The notes under the pieces: model-generated
The model's input: only the letters and a program-made list of their open reading frames with translations
What the model was told of the DNA's origin: nothing
The model's database searches: none
In this document: piece after piece, positions 31,269-44,077 of the stretch
Numbering within the stretch: the first letter of the stretch is position 1
How the letters are laid out: each line of letters opens with the position of its first letter
NCBI GenBank assembly: GCA_009733575.1
Contig: ML769399.1
Location: forward strand, 1 to 64,000
Length of the DNA stretch: 64,000 bases
Direction: 5' to 3'
Origin: Gymnopus androsaceus JB14
Lineage: Eukaryota; Basidiomycota; Agaricomycetes; Agaricales; Omphalotaceae
Position numbers and translations under genes: made by a program

Positions 31269-32449
31269 ATGGGTCGCGCACTGTACTCTCAATCATACGC
31301 ACCAGCTATTCGCGAGCCTTCGCCATCCCCGTATGAAAAATGGGGTATCAACAACAACATTTTTGACCCAGACTCTGAAGAGTTCTTCTCAGGTACGTGG
31401 TCGTTTTCCAGTCAATCTTCCCTCGAATCTCATTCAACGTCGAAGACGCCCAGTACGAAGCTTTTCTTCCCACTCCTACAAATGACACGAACGACGTCTC
31501 GAGTTCGCCGCCGAGAACGTACATCAGTACAACTCGTACTACCGCTACGCCCGAGGGGAACCTTGTAGTCAGGCCCTCCAGAGTCAGGATATCGAGCGAA
31601 GATCCTACTTCTATCATTCCGACTGCACACTCTGACGCAGCACCTCCTACGTCTTCTCCACCTCTACTTCCTGACTTGTCTGCGGACGTGGACTCGTCTA
31701 GGCCTGCTCCTAGTCCCATGGCAGCAGATTCCGACTCTGAAGATCCCATGCGGATTCTGGCAGGGTTCATGAATAGCACCGCAGAGGGGGAGGGAGAAGC
31801 ACAATTGAACGTGTCTGACATATTGAGACACTTGGACGAACAGTGGAGGAGAGAGCTGAGGGAGAGTCAGACTCAAGAAGATGGAGATCGGCCGCATAGA
31901 TACCTTCCGCCGCTCTCTTACCCCTCGTCCTCGTCCAGTTTATCCTCCTCCCGCTCCGATTCGCCGTCCTCGCCCATGTTCTTCCCTTCTCCGCCGTCCG
32001 ACGCGCGTCCCTTGCCCCCACAGATGACCAGGCAGTACGCTCAATCAGGTACCTTCTTGCCTGCTGCAGAGCCGTCTGATGACCTTGCATTCCATTTCGA
32101 CGAGGAGTTGGCTCAGGTTGAACGGGTGGACTTGATTAGACGGCTTGAAAGGACTGAATCACTTTCTGCACCTCTATCTGACCCTGTCCCAATCCCAACC
32201 GAGTCTTCCATTCCGATATCGCAAACTCCTCCTCGTGCTATACACCGCACTCCCAACAGTCTCGGATATGATGTTGGATTGGACATGTCTCCTCCGCCCT
32301 CAGTCTCACCTCGCTTGTATAACTGGTCTCGAAGTAGATCAGAATCCCACCTCCGCCGCGATCCCGTCTCTGCTTCTCCCACTCGGTTTTTGGGCCGATC
32401 TGGCTCTGTTAGAGGGACTATGATCCCAATCACCGAACGGAGTTTCTGA
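31269..32449 (+). CDS. MGRxLYS-family protein 1, disordered (375 aa)
   Basis: Two exons, 31269-31392 and 31446-32449, are joined over a 53-bp intron (GTACGT...GAAG) with phase kept. The protein starts MGRALYSQSYAP and has DPDSEEFFS just before the intron; the second exon encodes a long Ser/Pro-rich, low-complexity region with acidic SDSEDPMRIL and a predicted amphipathic stretch ILRHLDEQWRRELRES, then repeated SPSS and RSRSES-like segments. No known domain is recognised. The N-terminal motif and the position of the intron are shared with the gene at 58797-59794, and the first seven residues with that at 34383. I propose a lineage-specific family. Function is unknown. Confidence 0.7.
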
Positions 32450-34274
32450 ACTTGGGCAGACCTAGGTTAAGGTGTAAAAAATGCTAACAGCATCTGACTG
32501 ACATGCAAAACAAGACCAATGGACTTGCCCTTCTGTATCTTTCTGGTTTTCAACATTTGGTTTATTTATCCTCTGGCTCTGGGTACACTTGTATGCTTAC
32601 TTGTTGTCACATTTATCTGAGATGTACTTATTCTTTATTTGCTCGATGCTTATGTGTATTCAAGGGATATATTACTAGTATGGAGTATATGTGCTTCCTC
32701 TTTCAAACCGCTGTCAATTCTGTGCGAGCGCTCAGTAAGTCGGTTGCATTCAAAGCGCCAAAATCGCGGTCTTGTCTTCCTTCCACCTGGCTTCCACCGC
32801 TTATGTGTACTTTTAAACATCCACGAATTATTATAGGTATGTTTGGATACCATACACGCGTGCCGATTGGCAATACTCGCGTTGATGAAGCGTTTAGCCA
32901 GGACACGCCCCTTTTCTTTCACTCCCAAAGGCATCTATCAGCGGGTCCGACTGGTAGATACTTTTCTCTCCAGCTGGACTAGCAATTGCTAAACTGCTCA
33001 CCTCGGCGACTCATCCTGAGTCGATATCACTATGCGTCTTGTTATTTTTCTTTCAACTTTGCGCAGTTTCTCTTGCATTTGTGTGTGAAGTCCAAGCGAC
33101 GATCCAACGCCAAAGTCACAATAAATCTTCTAGTGACCAGACTCGTCATCGATTCATCAAAAAAAAAAAGCCTCCAAAAGTTGGAAGAAGCGCTGTCAGA
33201 CGCTACATTATACCAAGCACAGGAAGCACACATATCAAGATAGATCGTATTACTGCTATATTTTAGTTATCCTGTATCTAACTAGGAACTCTTCAGCTTC
33301 ACGAACTATTTCCTCCCTACTGAGCCGTTTGATAAAACTAGTCTTACGACATTTCCAAATTAAAGTTGATTCTTAATGAAAATTCACTGCCAAGTGTGCC
33401 ACCGAGTTGGAATTCTGCGAAGACGCGTAAGCAGATGCGTGCGTTTTCAAGTTCACTCATACAATACTAACGTACTCTTGGTCCCCACTGCAAGAGACTG
33501 ATCCTACGATTGACCTTTGGTATGTTCATTGTCATGCGCAGATACTTGTCGCTGGCTTACCAGAAACAGTACTCAATAATAATTTACAGTCAGTGCGGGT
33601 CGCAGCCTTGAATCGATTGGATTGATACTGATCAAATCTTCAATAGCGGTACGAATGCCATCGACGAGAAGAAATATAAGTGGATTGGCAGCAATCACGC
33701 TAGGAATGGTCGGGTTCTCAAGAACAATTGAGCAGACTTCATCAGTACAGCTAACCAGATCAAGCTCAAGCAGTCTCTTCCCAAAGCTGACGCCAACAAC
33801 GCGGAGGGGAACAACGCACCGGCTCTTGTGACAAGAAACGCAGGCGAGGCGAAGAAGGATAACATGGAGCCGATCAGGGAACCTCCTCCACTCGCCACGA
33901 CGAATAACGCAGAAAGCTATGCGTTGGCCGCCACTGGTTAGAAGTTTTCTCAGCTGTAGCTTATCTGTCATATCTATGCTAACAATATTTTTTTTGTTAT
34001 TTATGCACCGAGAAGCATACATTCTTTTCAAGGTCTTCATTTACACGCTCGCGTGTATCATACTTTGCAGCTTGGACTTTAGCTAGCCTTCTTTCATTTT
34101 GCTTGATTTACAAACAGATGAAGCTGGCTTCTACAGCATCGACGCAAAAGGATCCGGCGTATCGGGAACTTTATTGTTCTCTCAATCGAGTCAGCGTACA
34201 GGCCACTTTGCCATGGAAAACCTAATGTGCTCCTCCACTTGTTCTTATGTATCCTTGTGGCCACAAGAATCGTG
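32450..34274. other. Intergenic, no supported gene
   Basis: Several short open stretches on both strands overlap each other and lack splice-consistent continuation or recognisable protein features. A run of ten A residues lies near 33160. Nothing else stands out. Confidence 0.5.
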
Positions 34275-34283
34275 TATATAAAA
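34275..34283 (+). promoter_or_regulatory. TATA box of the gene at 34383
   Basis: TATATAAAA lies about 100 bp before the ATG, followed by a CAACCAACCACCAACATC leader typical of fungal 5' untranslated regions. Confidence 0.6.
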
Positions 34284-34382
34284 GGGACCTCAGCTCAGTC
34301 AACCAACCACCAACATCTAAATCACATATCCTCTGACTGACGTCTATACACTCTTGGTCCACACACCTTTGCTGCATAAATC

Positions 34383-34901
34383 ATGGGCCGAGTGTTATAT
34401 TCAATCCAGCTCGCTGCCGAGTCTCAGGGTGAGGAACGCCGCAGCGAGGCTGTCGCTGCCGAAAGGGCAATTTCTCGAAATACAACTAGCTCGGATGCGC
34501 GACCTGCCTTGCGTCATACTCTTTCAGAAATTCGCTCCACCGCCACCACGGAGGAGGAGAATGGGAGCGAGCTCGATGATAATGAGGACGAGGATGAATC
34601 ATTTGGAGGATCGAGCAGGTTGACTCGGACCCGGAGCGTTCAATCGATAAATATTTCGAGCTATCATCCGCCCTATTATTGGCGGACTCCACTTCGTGAT
34701 CTCGCTACTGGAGCACTCATTTACCCCGATTCGGACGAGGAAGAAGAAGAAGACGAGTATTACTCCAGTGAGGAACAGGAGGAGGGGCATCTCTCTTCTG
34801 AAGAAGAAACAGAACAGGAAGATGAGCAATGTGAAGCGGACGACTCTGCTAAATCACGGGAGGAGGAAATAATCAGGCTTTCTGGAAATTACTCTGCTTG
34901 A
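34383..34901 (+). CDS. MGRxLYS-family protein 2, acidic (172 aa)
   Basis: An intronless frame with a good upstream TATA box starts MGRVLYSIQLAAES, the same N-terminal signature as the genes at 31269 and 59794 (minus), but lacks the DPxSEEFF segment. The rest is polar: a Ser/Arg region (RSTATTEEEN), a short ordered-looking SYHPPYYWRTPLRDLATGAL and a very acidic C-terminus with runs of Glu and Asp. No known domain is seen. The role is unknown; the three related genes may be a lineage-specific family of disordered proteins. Confidence 0.65.
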   Translation: MGRVLYSIQLAAESQGEERRSEAVAAERAISRNTTSSDARPALRHTLSEIRSTATTEEENGSELDDNEDEDESFGGSSRLTRTRSVQSINISSYHPPYYWRTPLRDLATGALIYPDSDEEEEEDEYYSSEEQEEGHLSSEEETEQEDEQCEADDSAKSREEEIIRLSGNYSA

Positions 34902-36011
34902 GTAGATACCGAGACAATTCTTGTACATGTACCTTGTATGTCTGAGCACTTACTTGAACTCTCTTCTATTTGGTGTACTTTTATCTTGATTATAGCAGAT
35001 ATGAATCCGACAACCGTCGTTTCTTTGAAGTTGAGAAGAATAGTCAGGGTTGAGTGAACTGCGTTCGTTCGTACAAGCATTGAAACCTGATGCGCCACAT
35101 AGGGCGCGTAGGTTACGCTGGGTTACTGGGGCAACGTCGGAATATTTACCGTTAGTAGTGCGCTAGTGGGTATGCCTGGGTTATCAAATCTATGAACGCC
35201 TCCAGGCTATGTACTCTAGGAGTCTAGTAGTTGTATAACTAGCAGGGTCTCGAGCCCAATCCATTCAATAGTACGACCACCATTTTCGAATAATTAATAA
35301 GACTTTGAGAACACCGTTACATACCTTATCCTTTTCAAGGTTATGGAAACCCAAGCAGTGGAAAGAAGGGTCGTTCCTCCGACTAGAAAGAGCATTGACA
35401 AATATACTTATTGCAGGCCCTTGAGACGCGTACATAGATTGAGCACATTGACGAAATCCTCCGACTGGAATGAGCATTGACAAAGATACTTATTGCAGAC
35501 TGAACTACAATGGTAGTACTAGTGACCCTGACAGGCTCTTTTCAATATGGATGATGGTCATTGATATAACGATATGCATGCTTCCTTCAGTGGGTATATG
35601 CACATTATACATCGTTGTATCACCATCTGCATTAAAGATACAGAAACCAAAGGGGACGAAGGAGACGAAGGGAGTGGCCATACCCGAAACGACCGAGGGC
35701 TTCTTGTGACTCAGGCAAGACTCAGGTATGCGAAGTTAATGATCAAGCTGAAGGCAAGTGTGGGTTATATTAACATAGCCCAGGAAGTGATACACACTAT
35801 GCACACGGTACAGATGAAATAAAGGAGATCGGTAGATGCGAGCTGCGATAGCAATGTGCAGTATAAAGGAGTGTGCGTTGGAATGGAAACGAGACAAAGC
35901 GTCTCTCAGGAATCATGCTGGAACAGTCCAAGAGCAAAAAACTAAGCGGATATGGCGATGAAGCGTAGATAGATAACCGAATAAAATCCTGATCGTTAAA
36001 TGTCTCTGGAA
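34902..36011. other. Intergenic with a direct repeat
   Basis: No gene is supported. A 41-bp imperfect direct repeat (35376-35416 and 35458-35498, containing AGCATTGACAAA and ACTTATTGCAG) is the only structure found. Confidence 0.5.
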
Positions 36012-38892
36012 TCATTGTGTTGCAGTAGCGATAGAAGCAGGCAAAGGAGTTGTGGTCGAAGTGCCTGTGGTGATGCCTGTGCTTAGAGAAGTGGTGGTCG
36101 AAGTGCCTGTGCTTACAGAAGTGGTGCTGCCTGTGGTAGGTAAGGTAGCGACGCCTGTAATCAGTGAGGTAGTAACACCTGCATCCGGTGAAGTCGTAGC
36201 GGTCGCTGCAGTAGCGCCGCCGCCACACAAAGTTAAGGGAATAACGGCGTTAAGGGCATCCCAAGCATCAGGGTAGGTACAGCCTGCAATCGCAGTAGGG
36301 GCGCTCATGGTGTCAGAAGGATCGAACCACCCATCTCCTACACTTATGCTTTTGGTAGTGCCAGTCAGCGTAGGTGGTGGAAGGGTATTCACCGTGGCAG
36401 TGGGCAAATAAGTTGGAAGGAATGGCATGTCCTCCACTAGGACATTCGATATCTGCGCAGGTGGATATTCCCCGAAACTCTGCAGTGGCAGTTGCAGCAA
36501 TAGTCCCCGCGCCTGCACCACCGGTCTGCCAAGATAAGAATGTTCCATTCCATGGATTGCTCACACCGAGAGCAGCGCAAGTACCCGTTGCCGTTCGAGG
36601 ATCGGTCGGAATCCAACCGTTCTCCAAACCGAGTTTGTATGACCAAAGGGGAGACTCGACGCGGTTGCTAGCTGATGAGTTACCTATCTGCCATGTCCAA
36701 AAGAACCAGTTTTGATTGGCGTCCATGCTAGCGAGGGCAAACTCCATGAGACCAGCCTTGAGCCTTGAATTAGCTTCCTCTGCCACAAATAATACTCATG
36801 AAGCCCACCTTGACCGTCTCATTCCATGACGACGAGTCTTGCCAAAAACTGCAGTCGCCGCCATAGCTTGTAGTACCGTTAACACCCTCCACGTACAGTC
36901 CACAGTCATTGTATCCGCAGGAGAATTCCCCAGCAATAGTGACTCCAAAGTCCTCACGAGAGATGTTCATAGACGGACCCCATGCATTACAAGCTTGTGA
37001 CGGCCAAACACCACCTGCATCCGTTCCAGTTCCAGTGGCAATAGGAGAGTCGTTACTTCCTCCATCGAAAGCAAAGTAAGCTGTCCTCAAATACTCAGAC
37101 CACGGACTGTCATACGAAGGAACAACATACGATGGGTGTCGAGCATGATACGATCTGAGCCAGGGAGGAAGTCTGCCCAGCTGTCCACACCGATAAAGCC
37201 ATCATGGATTGAAATGAACGGCCCATGTCCTTCTCCAAGTCCGGTGATTCCGCGTATCATGTCGTGCGCCTCGAGGTAACTGAAGAAAGTCTTGCATTAG
37301 TAGCATTCGTGAAATTCAATGGGTGGGCAGCGATATGGAGAGGAGGTCAGTTCATTCACTCACAACGCCGACAGCTGGTCCTGCCCAATAGTCGTCAACA
37401 ACGGCTCGTTGATGATTCCAAACACTGGGACAACGGGTAGATACTCTTCCTGCGTGATAAACTCGGTAATAATCCTGTTATAAGTCGTTCAACATCGTTC
37501 GTGCTCAAGATTGCAAACAGCCTCACCTAATGTAATTCAACATTCGTTGGGCATTTGCAATGCCCATCACGCCGTTCAGGAAATCAGTGGGTAGACAGTG
37601 ATAAGTATCAGATAGAACGGTAAAGTTGTGGAAGCATACTCACCGACCTGGCCAAGTTTACCAGAGTGGTTATAACCTAGAATAATAGCATCAGAAGGAA
37701 CTCAAATGTTGGGAAAGGATATTCACCGTTCTGCGAGCCCGGGGCAGTATGTAAATCCAAATTAACACGGAGACCATATTTCCTTGCCCAACCAAGAATG
37801 CGAAGGATATACCTGAAGAGTGTATGTTAGCTCCGCGACTATAAGTGAGACATTACACCTACTTCCAGCTAGTCTTGGCTAAGAATGGCTCACCTGGCCA
37901 GACTTCGATTGCCCAGTAAGGAATAGGGAGCCGAATCCAATTCAGTCCCGCCCCAGCGATCTGCGCAATATCTTGTTCGACCTATGAAGAGCATGTAAGT
38001 CGACCTGTATTAAGCAAACGTACGACGCGAGACACACGATGAAAGTGTTGTAATGGTCTTCCAGCTGGCTCAGGCCACCACCGGGACTAGTATCAGCAGC
38101 CATAGCTTCACTGAGAGTCCACTCATCGACAGCGGTAGGGTACTTTTCGAAAAAAGCTGGCGTGATAAAAGGTTCAATAACGAAAAGACCGCCAAGATTA
38201 ACACTGCATAAAGAATATTAGTCTTGTTCATGACAAGATACGTGGGCGACGCACCCATAGATTCTGTCATTTTCAAAGTCCCAGCTGGTGTTAAGTGCAG
38301 GAGTCCAAGAATTTGGTCGAGCATCGTTGTTGAATGGATCATTAGGATCATAAACCCCTATTAGGCAGAGTTAATGCAGAGTTAATAGAGCAAAAAGAAG
38401 CGAAAAGTTGCAGTAGACTCACAGTTTCCTCCGAAATTATTAATGTACGTGAATGTAACATTAGTGTCAGTGATAATCTGAGAGCCATTGCCACCCGACG
38501 TGGCACCGGTAGGACTTGCAGGATTTCTGGTACCAGAGCCAGTGGCGGCACGATCTTGCTTGTCCTGCTTCGGTTTAATTACCTTGAAATAAACCGGAAG
38601 AATGACTGCAAGAACGACGACGGCTAGAATAGCTAATCCTGCGAGAGCAAGGACTATTGGCGCCGCCTTTTTTTCGTCCCACTAGGAGTCTCCTGTCGTC
38701 CCTGCTCAAAGCCATCGTTTTCAGCTTTGCCAGCTAATAAGGTGATGAATTATTGGGGGTGGACTCGAAATTGACTGAGTTCGCGGTATTTGAATCAAGG
38801 AAAGATGCCCTTGGCTGCTCCAGAAATCTATCTCCTTCTCCGGCGGGAAGTGGCGTGCCTGGTGCTCCTTCCTCCACAGAATGTCCCTCCAT
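36012..38892 (-). CDS. Exo-beta-1,3-glucanase, GH5, type II membrane protein
   Basis: A multi-exon gene encodes a GH5 (subfamily 9-like) glucan 1,3-beta-glucosidase. In order: a cytosolic N-terminus, a membrane anchor ([20 protein letters not shown], about 38665-38600), a Ser/Gly-rich linker, [43 protein letters not shown] (acid/base Glu), [20 protein letters not shown] (nucleophile Glu), [12 protein letters not shown], then a Ser/Thr-rich tail with TTSTGT-like units. Enzymes of this type trim cell-wall beta-glucan. Introns fit GT-AG, for example the one between VK and AGLMEFA. Two problems remain: an extra base in the run of four C/G at 36470-36473 breaks the C-terminal part, and the first exon (start placed at MEGHSVEEG) does not join cleanly to the anchor near the A7 run at about 38670. 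Confidence 0.8.
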
Positions 38893-41301
38893 TTTCCGGC
38901 TAAGACTCTACTCCAGTACTAGCGAAGAGGAAGTTGAAAGCGGAGAGAGAGAAAGTGGAACGTGAGAGCCAGGCTGCTCGCTTCCAACCCCACATTCAGC
39001 TGATTATCGCACTACGTAACACAGTAATTCAAATAAACTTGCCGCCTTCTTTCGGACTGCAATGACCGCAAACTTTATCTTCCAGCTATAGCCCAACTAT
39101 AGCCTATTGAACCAATATTGAACCTTGTTCGAGCTTGCAGCGTGCAGCGTGCTGTGCAGCAGTGGGCCATATCCTGTGCTATAGGCTAAATGCAACGGTA
39201 CTTGCGCTGCAGTACTGTTTTCGAAATTACTGTTTCTTTCCCATGAGGATGGGGAAAAATGTGGAGACGATATTTTTAGCCTGGTTCAAGCGTCATCTGG
39301 TTCTCCCTCTCTAGAATCTTCAAGCTTCAGTATCGTTCCCAATCACTTCATTGTGCGAGTAAGCGCATTATCCAAGCCACCTCTCAGGATTAGATCGTTT
39401 CCGCCCTGGGGTTTTTGCGTGAAGTCGCTCACCTTTTCCTGCTTGCGCAGTCCCTATATAATTCCCCTTTTACAGTATCATGATGATCGATGATCACCCA
39501 CGGAGGAGTGGGAACCTCAACTTCAACTCAACTTCGCTTTCTACTTCCCAGTGCGCTCTAAAAAACAAAACTCCTCTGAAGAGTAGCATTCTCCGTAAGA
39601 GTTCTACCTTTCAACAGTGCTGTAGACTTGCAGAGAATAACGAGGAGGCATTGCAAAACTCAATTATTGTTTGCAATTGAATAAGCCAGGAACGATAATT
39701 CGCAATCTTGATGTGTAGAGAGTCATGTCCCTTATGTCCCCAAGAGCATTTACTTAACTTCTTCTAGGGCCCGAAGACATCTTTAATTAGTACTTCACAC
39801 ATCGCCCTTGGTAAAGAACTGGGAAGTACTCGGGGAAATAAACGCTCCGCGGTAATGGAAAAGCTGCTCGGCTGATTTGTCCACGAGAAACAAAAATCGG
39901 CAAGTCCTATTGGAAGCTAGTAGACAGGAGTTGAAGACACACCCTGCAGGAACACATTAAACTACTTGAAAACTCTTTCCTACTTGCTGAAAACAATTCA
40001 ACTTCGTTCTAGACTCCACTAGACCTCTAGCAACTGCATCCGACTCGGATGCAGAGAGACAGTGGAGGTGACGGGTTTCAAACATCTTGTTTTTTCCTAA
40101 TCCAGGATTAATGAGCGTATCGATGGGACGCGCCGACGAACGCTAATTTCTCGATCACGTGTCGACCTGCACCTTGCCGCTTGCGTTCACTACGGAATCT
40201 AAGACTCAGAGCTTCCGGAATCCGGAGCCCTTTTTACAGTACCACGCGTGTTCTCCATACATTCCGATTACATCGACAGCTTCACAGCTACAGCCCCACG
40301 AAAATCATCACCCTATCGTACCCTATCCGTCAAATCCTTGAAACAGAATTATCTCAAACAGGATTATCTTGTACCTTCACTGGCATACCCTTGCTGAATC
40401 CATCATATCCGATGTAACAAGAACAAAGGGTCGCTCGCATTGGGTACTTAGTACAATCCCAGCTCTGCTCTTGTACTATTCTCGGATTCGATGAAGATCT
40501 TCAATCAGCGACATGCTTCCAACAGGCTGACCTCTATCCTTGGCAAGTGTCAACCATACCTGTGGTTCTCGGCGATGCCGTGTCTCATAGGTTCGTCTTA
40601 TTCCGATCTCTCTGGATTTTCTGAACCTTATCTCTTCGTCCCGTCAACCTAATGCCAGCGCTTCTTTTGTTTTCTCCGTATGTGCATCATTTTCCGATAA
40701 TTAGGTCACATTTAATTCATGTCACTTCCTCCTGACTTGCTTGGTCTGTATCGCTGGTTCAAGGCTTCAAACAAAGGCTGAAGATGGAGGACGTCTGTTT
40801 CCTTGAATCAAGAACAAAGCATTGCTTGGATATACATTCCATCTGGCCAGGTACAAAGCGATGAGACTCGATAGAACCAGCCAATCTCTTCCGAGTACCG
40901 TATCGGCCAAAGCACATCCCGATAATGTGGCGATGTCACGAACTGGCATGAGAACTAATGATAATTGCAGGCACGTATGTACGATTTGCGCTTATCCGCT
41001 GTGTAAAGAAAGATTGAACATTGTATTCTATGTTCTCCTAGATCACGTCGAGTTACATATTATACGAAGACATCGCAGGAATCACCACTTATCCGAAAAT
41101 ACACCTGAGAATATCGAGCCTTCCTTCATCGCCCCCATTCGGCTATTATTGTTTTTCGAGGCCCTGCGCTCGGCGGCTACTGACATTTTACGGTCCTTGA
41201 ATTCTTACGAGAAGATGGAATCTGAAAGTGGTCATTTTCATCTGTCTTCCGAGGAAGGCTTAAGGTTATTCAACAATCAAAGTAGGGTCGGTACTCACAC
41301 C
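38893..41301. other. Intergenic, 2.4 kb, one doubtful small ORF
   Basis: No convincing gene. A 66-codon frame at 39480-39680 (start MMIDDHPRR) follows a TATATAA box at 39455 by about 25 bp and may be a small gene or chance. A 186-codon open stretch ending at 41379 lacks an ATG-led, protein-like reading and overlaps the promoter of the TEA gene. Confidence 0.45.
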
Positions 41302-41313
41302 TTATTTAAAAGG
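41302..41313 (+). promoter_or_regulatory. TATA-like box of the TEA gene
   Basis: TTATTTAAAAGG lies about 50 bp before the ATG of the TEA-domain gene. Confidence 0.45.
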
Positions 41314-41362
41314 ATCGCCGTACCATCTCCATCCTCCAACCTCCTCCCCCTCCTCTACTGCT

Positions 41363-42974
41363 ATGGCATACTTCCCTAACTCACGCTACGATAGTGACGC
41401 CTCGAGCTCATCATCATCAGCATCTTCTCCTACTCTTGATAACTGTTTGGTGATGCCTGGTTCTCCAACTCTGTATACTGCAGAGTCTGGAACAGATGAT
41501 GTCTTCCGGGACGTTGTCAAATGTCGAAAAAGTTGGAAAACACTCAAAGGTGGAAAAGTTGTGTGGCCGTTACATTTGGAAAAGGCATTACTTGAAGGTC
41601 AGTGTATACATCCATTCTCATGTCTCTAAACTTACATTGAACTGCACAGGCCTTGCTCTATATAAACCCGATAACTCTAGAGAAACGTTGTTGCTTGGTC
41701 GGTATGTAGCAATAGTGGCGGAGCTATTTATTGGTATAGCTAATACTTCCATTCTCAAGGTTCCCCATGCGTAATAGGTTCATCTCCGAGCACATTCTCC
41801 GGACAACAGGAGAGAAGCGCAGCGCAAAGCAGGTCGGGAGCCGTTTACAGCAACTTCGAGATACTTGCGGAGGCGGAGGGAAATGTAAAACACCATACTT
41901 TCTCGTAATGTTAACGCGCTAACTTCAGGATAGTGCAGAGACTGTTATCTCCGTGTCTTGATTCTGGGGCTTCTATCTCCCTTCGGTCGCGCAATACACT
42001 CAGCCATCATGGTTCCCGTTCAGCCATGTGCAATACTAGTTTAGCCTCGGCTCCAGCATCCCCCGCATCTGACGAACGAGAACTTCCGTGGAATCTACCA
42101 ACGGTGTTCTATATCAACATTGAAGCTGACAGTAATGTTGCCCGAGAATGTTCTACCGAACAAGACTATTTGAACTCTGTCGATGCTACCATAGGATCAT
42201 CACCCGAACCTCGACCTATAAAAGCCATCAAACCATCTCTGGCGTTCGTATCGACCCTCTGGCTCTTCCTTAACAGCGAGTTCGTTATTCATGGTTTATC
42301 ATGGCGACGCGGTATATCATGACGAGTCTCCAATGACGGCTGTTGACCAGTCTTCACATGAAGGAGGAGTCTTGTATACATGCGATTTCGTCCCCAATTA
42401 CTGGAATATGATACTGTAACAGTTCAAGTAGGTGCTTTCGATACCGTTCATTCGGTACATAAGCTTATACTTTTTTACAGACCCTACTGAGTTCACCATC
42501 CAGCATAACATTATCCGCTATTCGTCCGAATCTCCAGATATGTCAGCCCCCCTCTTCTCCGCGACATACAAATTCCGCTATATGCCAGAAAAAGCACGTT
42601 CTACTACCGTAAATTCTGGCATCAGTGCCTTCCAGGAGATCGATGCTGCCAACATTCGGGAATATAACGGTCTTGGTTGTTTCAATACGGGGGATATTTC
42701 CGAGTTTTCGTCGGGCTATGATAACAAAAATTGGCAAAATTGTTTCGATACCCTTTCGCTCACCGAACAGCGAGGGTATTCTTCTCTACCCGCCACACCT
42801 AGGTGTCAGTGGGATGAATACAGCTCTCCAAGTATTGGTGATAGTTCCTCAAGTTCTTCTTCACCAACGACATCGACTTTTCCTCCACATTCTCCATTTG
42901 TGAGTTACCTTACTTATCTTCATGTCAAAGGTTATACTCACTCAACCATTCAGTACCCGTCGCACCAAGTGTAA
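41363..42974 (+). CDS. TEA/ATTS-domain transcription factor (AbaA/Tec1-like)
   Basis: Exons 41363-41597, 41650-41701, 41760-41884 and 41934 onward, then 42481-42899 and 42954-42974, are supported by GT-AG signals and phase. The TEA DNA-binding domain spans the first three exons: RKSWKTLKGGKVVWPLHLEKALLEG, LALYKPDNSR, LGRFPMRNRFISEHI and KRSAKQVGSRLQQLRDTC. In fungi such factors (AbaA, Tec1) control development. The downstream part contains PVFYINIE-like and FVPNYWNMIL segments seen in basidiomycete TEA proteins. One extra base near 42293 (CATGGTTT) breaks the frame between FVIH and VYHGDAVYHDES, and the join after FVPNYWNMIL is unresolved. It is short and may be incomplete at the C-terminus. 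Confidence 0.82.
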
Positions 42975-43278
42975 CACGTATGATAGAGAATTTCCGGGCT
43001 AAAACTTATTAATTTATCAGTATATTTATTTTACGTACTATACTTCATAGACAAGCTCAGTCAGGTATACCCGCTGGCATAATAAGTAGTTTAAAGTCGC
43101 TTATTGTAATTCATGAGCTTTAAAAGCGGCCTGAATATTTGTATCTATGGCTTCACTGAAGAACCTAAATCAACTTCGAGCTCAATATCGCCTCGGCTTG
43201 TCTAGTTTCTTCACTTCCGGAACCATAGATTTTCGGAAAAACTAGAGTTATGAAAAACAATCAATCAACTTGGAAAAA

Positions 43279-43773
43279 TCACGCCAAGGAAATCAATGAG
43301 TACTTACGACTCTTCAGGCACGATATGATCTGAATTTTGGCAGTAAACTCTCTCGTCATCAAAGAATAGTCTGAGTTCTGGTTTATCCCTCGCACAATCC
43401 CCCGGGCGATGATATCCTTCTTCGAGCTCTGAGGGAGTTTCACGAACGTGTTCGCGAGAGTATCCACCCATGTACGCATAGCCATTCCCCCGCCCAGAGC
43501 TTCCCACTTGCTCATCTCCAGAATCATGTTTGTAATTCCGCCAACCAATACAGCTAGTTCGAGTTCCGTCTTCCCTACGGCCTCCAAGCCGATCCTAGTG
43601 CTAGGGAAATGCTTCTGGATTGTGTTCAAGACGGGAGTGTATGATACTCCGTCCCCGCTTATCCAGCCTTTGCATTGGTCAATTGCAGTATAGATGTCGG
43701 ACCTCAGCGTAGGGGAGATCGACTTCTGTTCAGCGGAAGAGGTGCCACCAACTTGAGTTAGTCCTCGAAACAT
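43279..43773 (-). CDS. Hypothetical protein (about 164 aa)
   Basis: An open frame from an ATG encodes a mixed alpha-helical protein with TQVGGTSSAEQ near the N-terminus and VGGITNMILEMSKWEALGGG in the middle. A GTAAGT donor after the codon for SC (43311) suggests a further exon that I cannot place. No family is recognised. It lies between the TEA gene and the ceramidase and is transcribed with the latter. Confidence 0.45.
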   Translation of the reverse strand: MFRGLTQVGGTSSAEQKSISPTLRSDIYTAIDQCKGWISGDGVSYTPVLNTIQKHFPSTRIGLEAVGKTELELAVLVGGITNMILEMSKWEALGGGMAMRTWVDTLANTFVKLPQSSKKDIIARGIVRGINQNSDYSLMTREFTAKIQIISCLKSRKYSLISLA

Positions 43774-44077
43774 CAGTAGTTCTACTGCGACGTTGTATGA
43801 GGAAGAGGGATTTCAAAGAACGTGTTCGTAGTGCTTTATTAGTCCTGACTCATGGGAACCTCGAGGCTCGAGGCAATGATGGACTTCGGAAAACGGACCG
43901 CGAAGACTCGAGTCAGGCCCACGGTAAGCAATGCCTGTGATGCTCGTTGAAATGGACTTGGGCCTTATTACTGTCACAGCCTGAATTGCGCGAAGGATAA
44001 GAGATATTCATGAAGCACATGTCATTCAACGGAAAAAATACAATGAACTGTCACGTTTGAGCTCAAAATCCCCCAAA
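43774..44077. other. Intergenic
   Basis: About 300 bp without a gene, between the hypothetical gene and the 3' end of the ceramidase gene. Confidence 0.5.

Noticed and set aside
31348..31821. Minus-strand 157-codon ORF
   Set aside because: It lies antisense to exon 2 of the MGR-family gene 1, which has the conserved start, intron and codon pattern.
33573..34040. Minus-strand ORF of 155 codons
   Set aside because: It overlaps other equally long frames on both strands, has no splice-consistent extension and looks like chance.
40822..41379. A 186-codon open stretch on the plus strand
   Set aside because: It runs into the promoter and start of the TEA gene, has no recognisable features and no TATA or splice evidence.
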